The notes beneath the pieces are model-generated. The model saw only the letters and a program-made list of their open reading frames with translations, was not told the DNA's origin and did no database searches. Made by a program: the position numbers and the translations under genes. A stretch of 64,000 nucleotides of DNA from Rhynchosporium graminicola (lineage: Eukaryota; Ascomycota; Leotiomycetes; Helotiales; Ploettnerulaceae): the NCBI GenBank assembly GCA_900074885.1, contig FJUW01000074.1, forward strand, positions 153,865 through 217,864, read 5' to 3'. This document shows, piece after piece, positions 55,799 to 64,000 of this stretch. The number at the start of each line of letters is the position of its first letter. Positions within the stretch are counted from its first letter, which is position 1.

Positions 55799-57438
55799 AT
55801 GAAGTTCCAACTCCTCGCTGCCTCCTTGGCTGCTGTCTCCTCAGTTGTTTCTGCTGAGGAATTTCTCGAGCCAAGAGCGTTGCCTCCAGTTCAATCCGTA
55901 CATCTAACCTCCCTTCCCTATCATTCAGTCACTGACCTTCCCTAGAACCAACTCCGTCGTGCACTCCTCCGCTCAGAACTCCTCGCAAAAGCAAAGACCC
56001 TTGAAGGATTCGCCTACTCCACCCCACAACGGAACCGACAGATTTTCACTCCAGGTCACAAAGCCACCTACGAGTGGTTGTACGAGTCGATCAAAAAACT
56101 CAGCGATTATTACACTGTTGAATATCATGAGTTCTTAACCCAGAGTGCTACTGCGAGTTTGACTGTTGATGGAAAGAACGTGGTTGCTGAGCCTTTGACA
56201 TTCACACCGAATGGACAGCCAACTGGAGCGATTGTTGCGGTGCCAAATTTGGGTTGTGATGCTGTATGTCCTACTCTACGTTCGCCACTTCTGAAAGAAG
56301 TTCTGAAAGAAGGATGTATGAGAAAAAAGCATTGTACTGACCATTAATACAGGCCGACTATGCTGGTGTGGATTTAACAGGCAAAGTTGCCCTCATCTCC
56401 CGCGGAACCTGCAACTTCGCAGTCAAAACCCTCTTCGCCTCCTCCGCCGGCGCCACCGCTGCAATAATTTATAACAATGCCGAATCGGCACTCGGCGGAA
56501 CCCTTGGAGCCGCAGACCCCAAGTATGTCCCAACAATCATGATCTCCCGCACTGAAGGCCTCGCTCTCGTCGCTTCCACCACCCCGAAGACCGCCGCTCT
56601 CAACGTCCTAGTTACTGAACTCCCAACATACAACGTAATTGCCCAGACCAAGGGTGGCGATCAAAACAACGTCCTCCTCGCAGGCGCACATTCCGACTCC
56701 GTCAAAGCCGGTCCAGGAATCAACGACAACGGATCCGGTTCCATCGCCCTCCTTGAGATTGCACAACAACTCACTAAATTCAGCACCAAGAACGCTATCC
56801 GATTCGGCTGGTGGTCCGCTGAAGAAGTCGGACTCGTTGGATCCACTAAATACGTTGCATCTCTCTCGGCTGAGGAACTCGAGAAGATCACTCTTTACCT
56901 CAACTTCGATATGCTGGCTTCCCCTAACTATGTACTCGCCATCTACGATGGCGATGGCAGTGCATTCAATATCTCTGGCCCTCCTGGTTCTGCTGCCGCT
57001 GAGAAGTTGTTCGAGGATTACTTCACCCAGGATGCTGGACTCAACCACGTCCCAACAGCATTTAACTCCCGCTCCGACTACGCCGCTTTTGCAGCCGCTG
57101 GTGTCCCAGTTGGTGGCTTATTCACTGGTGCTGAAGTCCTCAAGACCCCCGCTGAAGCTCAACTCTTCGGTGGCCAAGCTGGTGTCGCTTATGATGTCAA
57201 CTACCACGCTGCAGGCGACAATGTTGCCAACTGCAACTTGGGTGCTTGGATCCAGAACACCAAGGCGATCGCTCATGCCGTCGCTACGTATGGAGAATCT
57301 TTCGAGAGCTTGGGGCTGGGCAAGAGAGATGAAAGGGTTTCTAAGAGGAGTGGTTGGAAGCAGGAGATTCCTAGGGAGGAGGATCATAGCAGTCATCATG
57401 TCGGTGGCGGATGTAGCCACAGTGTGGAGTTGATGTAG
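55799..57438 (+). CDS. Secreted M28 aminopeptidase with PA domain
   Basis: Exons 55799-55897, 55946-56263 and 56353-57438, all phase-0 joins, give 500 aa. A signal peptide (MKFQLLAASLAAVSSVVSA) is followed by a propeptide and a PA (protease-associated) domain with LTGKVALISRGTCNFAVK (about 147-164). The M28 catalytic domain has all expected zinc ligands and catalytic residues: His252 in AGAHSDSV, Asp264 in INDNGSGS, Glu296-Glu297 in WWSAEEVG, Asp325 in NFDML and His424 in YHAAGDN. It is of the yeast aminopeptidase Y / fungal leucine-aminopeptidase type, removing N-terminal residues from peptides in the vacuole or outside the cell. A C-terminal extension after GLGKRDERVSKR is basic and His-rich (EEDHSSHHVGGGCSHS) and may be trimmed by a Kex2-like protease. 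Confidence 0.95.
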
Positions 57439-57969
57439 ATCGAGCTTGAGAATGAAGTGGGCTGGGTTAGGCTGTAGTAATTTGTATTATACCAATAGTG
57501 TGTGGTAGATGAGAATACGAAGTTTATGATAATGAGAAAGGCGTTCAATGTCTGAGTTCAAGTTCTATTCTGGCGATATTGTCATTGTGTTTTTTGATAT
57601 CTTCTTCTAGGCTTTGGCCTCAAGATTCCTTAAACGACATGACAAGATAGGAGACACAATCTTTCATTTTATTGAATGATGTATGTGACCGCAGATAGGC
57701 AAACTAATCATGATCTGCTGCTGCTACTCGGTATCTCCTGAAGAATCTTAAACTCCACCTTCAATCCCCTAACCCCTACTCAAGAAGTCGAAAGCCAAAT
57801 TTCTGACATCTCAACAATCAAGACCGTGCAAATTCCATCTCTAGTGAAGCGGATTATAGATATATATTACAGGAATATCAATTCGGCCTATTGAAGAATT
57901 TGATCATCACACGATATTGACTTCAACTCCCAAAAAAATGTTTACATATCTCCTATCGAAAAAAAATCT

Positions 57970-58006
57970 TCCCGAGTCGCGCGCGACCTTTGGCATCGAC
58001 TCGGGA
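57970..58006. terminator. Perfect 10-bp inverted repeat (hairpin), function uncertain
   Basis: TCCCGAGTCG and CGACTCGGGA are separated by 17 bases, about 530 bp past the aminopeptidase stop. It could form a stable stem. Such hairpins are not the normal fungal termination signal, so the label is tentative. Confidence 0.25.
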
Positions 58007-59059
58007 TTTTACAAGTCATACTTGGAATTTTTTGGATCCTTGTCCCCATCATTTTACTATAGAAAAGGGGGAAAAGGCCTACTCAAACGAGGGTAATGAG
58101 TTAAAGAGTTGAGATCACGTTTCGTGTTGATTTTCTTTTTGGAACGAAGGAGGGGTCATTTCGAGATTTAGGAAGGCGCTTGGATTGAATTGATTATTTT
58201 CTTGGGAGGTTCGATAAGAGGTGATGTTTAATCATAGAATCAATTTTGTGTCTATGCGGAATTTTCAGAGCGCGGGGGACGGGGGGGGAGGACGAGGGCG
58301 TTAGTGAGTAACTGACTGACTGGGGGTGGATGGTAGATGGTCGATGGTGGACCTTAAGTTTAAGGGAGGAGATAGTAAGGCGGGGAAGTCATAATCGTTC
58401 ATGAGAGTCGTGGTTGATTGTTAGGATCAGCTGATTTTTTTTTGTTTTTTTTCAGGGGCTGTGGTGATGATGGTAGTGTGGTGGTTCTGTGGTGTTGTTG
58501 CTGATGTTGCGAGAGGGTGGAGGAATATCGTGGCCTCAAGACGAGGGAGATATTAGCCAGAATACAATTAAGGATGCGCAAATTCCGCAGAAAACTTGAT
58601 TGACTTACGTCAGGTACAAAAATAGTATTGTGATACGAAAGGGAACGTTATGGTGGCCGAGGAGTAAGACGAAGAGAGATTTTCCAAATCCTCAAATTCG
58701 TAGGTGGAAAGAACCTAAACCAGCTTAGCCTGATAGAAAGAAAGTATCTTGAGATTTATCTTGAGCCTTTTTCATTAATCAGAGGTTGAATTATTCGGAA
58801 GTGTTTTTCTTGTTTTGTCAAAGCTTAATATGTAGTTATTGATCTCGAAGCCAAGCGAAACGTGAACGGGAATTTGGAACTATCTTAAAGAATAAAGCAG
58901 AAGAACCGAGTAAGAAGGATAGGATGTGAATAATCCTGAATCAAATTCAGTAGGCGTTATCTGGGAGTTTCTTAGTGTTATACATATAGCTATCTTGCAA
59001 TCAACCTATATTGAGATTTAATGGTATTCATAAACACTTGTTACTGGATGCTCGCTTAA

Positions 59060-59182
59060 ATTTAGATCTGTTACCTCCGATTAAAGAATATCTCCCATTG
59101 GCCAATGGTTTTGGTTAATACGAATCGGAGACTCCAGTTCAGGGATAGTCTTATGTGAAATAGAAATTTCAACACTTGAGAA
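59060..59182 (-). repeat. Dispersed repeat, copy 2 (inverted match at 15.9 kb)
   Basis: Inverted relative to 15948-16095. Shared blocks include GATCTGTTACCTCCGATT and ACGAATCGGAGACTC. It lies in AT-rich DNA. Confidence 0.6.
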
Positions 59183-60314
59183 GTTTAGAACGATTACAAT
59201 AATAAGTAAAACCTCGGGTAATAACAATATAATAGATATAGGCTAGCTTACGAGAAGGAGAATAGAATTTGGATCTTTCTTAGAGTGTAGTATGAAGGGA
59301 GTAAGTGGTATGAAGATTTGTAAGAGTGACGAAGTATAAAAAGAAAATCCTTCCGGAACTAGGATTATGAGATTTTTACTTTTAGACGTTGGAATGCCTC
59401 ATATCAAATTCCTTATAGATAATAGAAGGACATTATAATTTAGGTATGCTTTACTTAATCTTATCTCTTTATTGCTATTTTTTTTAGAGATTCTTAACGA
59501 TATATTATTTCACGGGTATTCTTGTAATCCTGGCCTCCTAGCGAACTACTCTTAAAGGTTCTGGTTTAGCAAGCTAAATCGCATAAAGAGCACCGATTTC
59601 CATGTTAATCTGCTTCAGGCATAGTCTACCGATTTCAGGTAACAAGCATATTTAATATTCCTACTAAATTATCTGTACGAGTAGGAAAAGACAGAAATGT
59701 AAAATTTGAGGTACTCACATCGGACCGCATCCCAGCATCATAGAATCAAGCTAGAATTCGGATGTTGATCTACGATAACAATGAGATAAGCAGATCCCTA
59801 GCTCGCTGGAATTAGCTAGGTTCATGCATCCGTCATTTTACGAGATGTCACTCAGATTTCGCTTCAGCTATTGAAATTGGTCTTGCTCGTACTCGATGGA
59901 AGGACATCTGAATGAAGCACATTAGAATATCACTCCCAACATCTCAATGATGCGAACTTGAAGCCTTTAAGCAAGGTTGATTGGATGTTATACGGCTATC
60001 AACTACCATATAAACTTCAGTCCTGAATACCTTCGTGTAACTTCATTATAGATCAGGTACTGTGATCGACACAGGGTATCGAAAGACATTCGTGTTCTTA
60101 TAATCATGATCATCAGACTACCTGGAAGGAAATCTCTGGGAAAAACGGCTCAATATGTAGATGTAGATTCGATACGGCCAAGATTACGTAGTATTATTTG
60201 TACTGCTATGGTCTCACCTCAGCCTCGTTGAGCATTGAAAGCTACCTAGGAGTATCAAGACACAAATGAAAAGACGCCGTTTGTTATCAAGACAGATACA
60301 ACGTCTGTTTCCAT

Positions 60315-61415
60315 CTATTCATTCTTCTCCATATCAGCAAGTTCTTCCGTCTTGGGCCAGTAGTGCGAAAGGTCCCCAACAGGAAGCCTGGTCGTCATAC
60401 GCATCTCAGCCGCGATCATTACGACCGTAACATAGTAACCCAGTAAACCTAGCACAAAGAAAATAGCTCCGCCAGCCTGCTTTCATTAACATTCTTTCCC
60501 ACTAGAAATGGATAGGAAACTCATGACTTACCTTCTGCAGCTTCAGTGCCGAGTCGTATTCCCCTGTACTGACCTTCCAATACGCGCCCGCGAAGATAAA
60601 ATTGCTGATGAACGCACAGAAAAAGATACTCGCAAAAACGACATTTGTTTTCAGGGTGAAGATGAACGTGGTGAACAGCCAGAATCCCCACACCATCAAA
60701 TACAAAGCTATGGCAGCGTTGTATCCTTTCGAAGCAGCGCCTTCAGCAGCATCACCAGTCGCGCTGTATGAAGCCGCGATAGCCCAAGAAGGTGTTTGGA
60801 GAACTGCGAAGGAGAGCCAGTAGACGCCGAACATGCCCATTACGAGCATGGAGAAGAAATTGCCCATGATCCATTCGAAGATCAGGGCGAGTAGGAGGCA
60901 GACGGGGCCAGTGAACCAGAATATTCCGCTAAGTTTTTTTTGTTAGCTTTTCCGATTTGTAGGGGATCAGGAGGGCATATCCATTAGAGGAAGGCTTACG
61001 CGACACCAGTAAGGGTCGTGGCACCACCCCATCCCATCATTACTGCTGCATATGTTAAGGATGAGATGACGAATCTGGATGGTAGTTTAGCGTTATGGGA
61101 ATCATTTGTAGAAGGGGACTATTACCCCATGAGACCCAGTGGAGTTGGATTGGCGAAGCGCGTTCTGAAGTCGCCGGTGCTTCGTGTCTTGGGCGTGAGG
61201 TAGAGCTAGATCTTGTCAGTCAGAGTCTCCTTTCCCTTCATCTCTCTTTGCAAGGACTTAGGTCACTGTACCTTTTCAAACAACTCTGGAGAGATCGTCA
61301 TCCCTCCTGACGTTTGGACACGAGATATGTTGATACCTGAAGATGGACTTTCTAGATCGTGTTCACGAGTATGGTTAACCTCATCATTTTTATTCGTCGT
61401 TCCCTTTGATGACAT
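60315..61415 (-). CDS. GPR1/FUN34/YaaH-family (acetate-type) transporter
   Basis: Five exons (61415-61272, 61205-61126, 61074-61000, 60928-60532, 60476-60315) give 285 aa. The family signature is FANPTPLGLMGF (residues about 66-77, formed across a splice). Six membrane helices follow: ISSLTYAAVMMGWGGATTL, TGPVCLLLALIFEWIMGN, FFSMLVMGMFGVYWLSFAV, AAIALYLMVWGFWLFTTF, VVFASIFFCAFISNFIFAGA and GAIFFVLGLLGYYVTVVMIA. The hydrophilic N-terminus (about 65 residues) and the short C-terminus with Lys/Glu are typical. Yeast and Aspergillus relatives (Ady2, AcpA) import acetate or export ammonium at the plasma membrane. The acceptor of intron 1 must be the TAG at 61206-61208, because an earlier AG would bring a stop into frame. 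Confidence 0.93.
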
Positions 61416-63068
61416 TTTGACAAAATTATCATCCGATAAATAGCTCCTGAGATAAGAAGCTGAAGTTTGTGGTTCTGTTTTCCGATCTGCCAGACAGATT
61501 GTCCTTGTTCAACAAAGAGTCCTTCACGAGGAAAGATACCTTCATATATTACCCGGTTTCCTTGGATTCGTTCAAGTTCACGGAAGCCGGAACGTCCTTC
61601 AATAACATGGCAATGTAAATAGCTTTCCGTTGCGGGGTGTCTATACCCAGTCACTCCCCGCAAATGAGTCTTGGTATGTTTACGCCCCGAAACCATACAG
61701 GCCACTCATCCAATCACAGCGCAAACATGTAAGGACGAAGCCGTCCGAACTCTGAATTCCGGGGAAGCGATTTGCGAAACCCAATAGAGGTCATCCTTCG
61801 TAACGACGTTGTAAGCACAGCCTTTTGATGTTTTCCTGCATGCGCAAATGCGATCTCGATCGCAAAGTCTGCCTAGCTGCTGTGGAACACTCACATTGAA
61901 GTCAGATGGTCAAAAATGAGGACAACTACGTCCTTAAACGTCAGCTATATTGATTCGAAGTTGCCTGTATTTCTCCGTGCCCTTGATGTAGCAGAACGGC
62001 TTCCACATCACGGTTGGCCGAACAAAAAGGTCGGCTTGTGAGCCGTCCCGCCCCACGACTTTCCGGCAGACAAAATGCGATGCTGACTGCGTTTACGTAG
62101 CTGAGGTGCATAGAGGCGTAGTCGTAAACTCAGATATTGGATTTTGGGTTTCGGGTGTTACGGAGACGACACCCAGGAAGGGCAGCCTGAATGTTAATGG
62201 GAAGATTAAGCGAGGTTCTAGTGTGTGTTCTAATTTGTACGACAGACCATGAAATAGGATAGTTTACTTTAGTGATTAATGTGGACAGTGACGGGTTTAA
62301 TTGTTCTTGCGTGTGCGTGAGTCCTTGAACCGAATTTCTAATTGCTACATTAGATACGGGCGAACGTCTCGTGGCCTGTCGCTAAACTGGCCACGGCAAG
62401 GCGAGATAAATCCATCTTCAAGAAGCTAGAGATTCCACTGTTACATGATTAGCTACGCTGCCCTAATTTAATGCCCCAAATCATTCCCTTTTTATTCGAA
62501 TTGAAATCTATCAACATGAGACTTTGCATGACTTAGCTGACAGAATATGCTACCCACGGATCAATGAAAGCTGGTTGTGTAGCCTGCCAGTGTTTGATCA
62601 CTACGAAAGCCATTCACTTCATTCACATCATTATTTGCCTGACATCATTCAAGCCAGAGCTTTAGAAGTCCGATGTCGACCACCATACAACAGACATGGC
62701 CTAAAAGATCAAACTGAGCGCAAAAAACAAATATCAACATAGGCTCTTCGAAGGGTCTTTCAACGAGAATGTTTTTGATTTGACTTCCTATGGAATCATT
62801 TACTTTGCATCGCTCCCATACTGAAAATCGGGGATATTCCCTAGCGACTAAGAAGTCTTCAATACCGACACTCATCATCGTATACTGAGGTTTCTCCGTC
62901 TTTGACGATTCGCTCCCATCCACTTCATCATTATTCCTACTGAAAACGCAACTCAGATCACAAGCATCCAGAACTTCGCGAGGTATTGACTATCAGCACC
63001 TACCTATAATCCAAGAAAGAATCAAGCAATATAGGAGAGTTGTCACAGCCTTTGCATGGATTGGAGGC
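61416..63068. other. Intergenic with one unrecognised frame
   Basis: No supported gene. On the minus strand a frame is open for about 115 codons from about 62990 to 62645 (EVLDACDLSCVFSRNNDEVD... and ending GLLKLWLE). It has no recognisable family and no start context I trust. It could be a relic exon. Confidence 0.3.
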
Positions 63069-63645
63069 TTAACCGCAAGGTTGACCTGGGTGACCGCAGC
63101 GAGGTTCTGCCTCTGGGATGGCATCACGCAAAGCCAAACGATGGCCTGAATTTCCGCGTCGTGGCTCTGGCTCGGCAATAGTGAGGTGATCGGTTGATGA
63201 AGGGACATAGCAAGTGGCGCCTTCGATGAAACATTTGCAACCTTCTCCGCAGTGATCGTCGCTGCTGCAGACTTGAAGGGTCATGTTAGACTATTACGTG
63301 GTCATGAGGACGAAACACGTACCGCCGCCGCACAGTGCCCATTCTAGGGTGATACGATGATGAGATGATTGAACGACTGATGCTTCCTTGTGTGCAGTTG
63401 GAATGTAGCAGGTCTTTGATATCGGGAAGCATTTGCAGCCAGCGTCACAATCATTGTCGGTGCTGCAATCTTCGCTGTCTCCGGCTGTGTATAAATTTAG
63501 ATCGCGTGGGTAGTTTTATATATAAGAAGGACTTACATCCACAGGCCGCGAAGTGAAGGGTTGTACGGAAGTTGGCTGATTGCTTGCGGGGTGCAGCAGT
63601 CGCAAGAGCTAGGAAGAGAGCGAGAAGTGCTGTGGATGCTTTCAT
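63069..63645 (-). CDS. Small secreted Cys-rich protein with an alpha-pheromone-like C-terminus
   Basis: Three exons (63645-63537, 63484-63323, 63271-63069), joined in phase 1 both times, give 157 aa. A signal peptide ends near ALATAAP (residue 19). Two homologous six-cysteine units follow. Unit 1 (about 35-64) carries DCSTDNDCDAGCKCF and TCYIP; unit 2 (about 88-114) carries VCSSDDHCGEGCKCF and TCYVP. The pattern CG..CSxDxxCxxGCKCF...CYxP suggests knottin- or hevein-like disulfide folds. The last 35 residues hold two repeats, AEPEPRRGNSGH and PEAEPRCGHPGQPCG, the second ending the protein. CGHPGQPC resembles the CGRPGQPC part of the alpha-pheromones I recall for Sclerotiniaceae, and the Glu-Ala/Pro spacers resemble pheromone precursors. 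There is no Lys-Arg Kex2 site and the usual Trp before Cys is Arg. It could be an effector-like secreted protein or a diverged pheromone precursor. Confidence 0.8.
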
Positions 63646-64000
63646 TTTGCTAAGGTCCAGTTTCTGTGAGATTTGAGATTATAGTGGGATCAGAGTTCAA
63701 GAAATCTGGTTGGAATGCAGAGGTTAGGGGAGTATAGAGGCTGGCTAAACGACGTGCTATATAGTAGTGGAGAGGATCGATACACAGAGCTAACACTTAT
63801 GTTGACTACTTGTAGTGACATGAGATCGGCGCAATTTACCACTCGGCGCTATAGAAAGCTATTGAGTACATTCTGATACGGGTGAACAATAGTACAAGCT
63901 CACAGAATCCCTTGCACATGTGATCAGCTGCACCCAAAACAATCAAATCGATTGTACAAAGACAAAGATGGCATGATGTTCGTCAGTTTGGGCTGCACCG
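63646..64000. other. Upstream of the secreted protein gene, window end
   Basis: Presumed promoter of the minus-strand Cys-rich gene. Nothing else recognised. Confidence 0.4.

Larger units (their letters stand above)
57439..60314. other. Long intergenic stretch with AT-rich repeat DNA
   Basis: No supported gene in 2.9 kb. It contains a 10-bp inverted repeat at 57970-58006, a G run near 58276, and an AT-rich block (about 58700-59700) that includes the dispersed repeat at 59060-59182. Confidence 0.5.

Noticed and set aside
56639..57433. A 264-codon frame on the plus strand (and a 146-codon antisense frame at 56608-57048)
   Set aside because: Both are shadows of the M28 aminopeptidase exon, which carries all catalytic motifs in another frame.
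61352..61705. A 117-codon minus-strand frame next to the GPR1/FUN34 gene
   Set aside because: It overlaps the first exon and leader of that gene in another frame and has no family features.

Overview
This window looks like nuclear DNA of a filamentous ascomycete (Pezizomycotina). Leotiomycetes is my best guess. Genes are intron-containing, most introns are about 43-120 bp with GT..AG ends, and the gene set is fungal: GH43 and GH76 enzymes, CHL4/Mis15, a GPR1/FUN34 transporter and an SSU1/Mae1-type transporter. Transposon-derived DNA is AT-rich and full of transition-type stop codons, as expected of repeat-induced point mutation (RIP). No prokaryotic features, rRNA, convincing tRNA or CRISPR array were seen. 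Exon coordinates were read by hand from splice sites; every CDS listed as intact closes in frame.

Layout. 1-1.6 kb: a dense cluster of microsatellites. 1.65-3.07 kb: a nitrilase (-). 3.6-6.3 kb: decayed relics of a fungal Cys/His protein. 6.6-8.8 kb: a multi-intron gamma-glutamyltransferase (+), with a broken copy of one of its exon-intron segments at 9.65 kb. 12.7-14.5 kb: a secreted GH43 xylosidase/arabinosidase (-). 16.4-16.9 kb: a beta-carbonic anhydrase relic. 18.1-19.1 kb: a short-chain dehydrogenase (+). 21.2-24.4 kb: a caspase-like protein (-). 28.8-32.0 kb: a RIP-damaged Tc1/mariner-like element with 183-bp inverted repeats and two convergent genes. 32.2-35.0 kb: an inverted, rearranged paralog of the caspase-like gene (+). 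35.9-40.8 kb: a compact housekeeping run on the minus strand (TatD nuclease, CHL4/CENP-N, pyrroline-5-carboxylate reductase). 42-43.3 kb: GH76. 45.1-48 kb: a tandem pair of C2H2 zinc-finger genes, one decayed. 49.4-51.3 kb: a TDT-family transporter with an 8-nt exon. 52.1-54.5 kb: a protein with a degenerate homeodomain. 55.8-57.4 kb: a secreted M28 aminopeptidase. 60.3-61.4 kb: an acetate-type GPR1/FUN34/YaaH transporter. 63.1-63.6 kb: a small secreted Cys-rich protein whose C-terminus resembles an ascomycete alpha-pheromone.

How it fits together. There is no gene cluster for one pathway. Several genes are secreted hydrolases (GH43, GH76, M28) suited to scavenging cell-wall polymers and peptides, next to nutrient transporters and core metabolism. 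The gene-poor stretches hold repeats, relic genes and duplications. The most unusual locus is the caspase-like pair at 21-35 kb. One copy keeps the predicted His/Cys dyad, and its Arg-Gly-rich tail lies in frame just beyond a single stop codon. The other copy has lost the protease core, duplicated its helical module and gained a Cys-rich insert. The second most unusual is the pheromone-like secreted protein at 63 kb.
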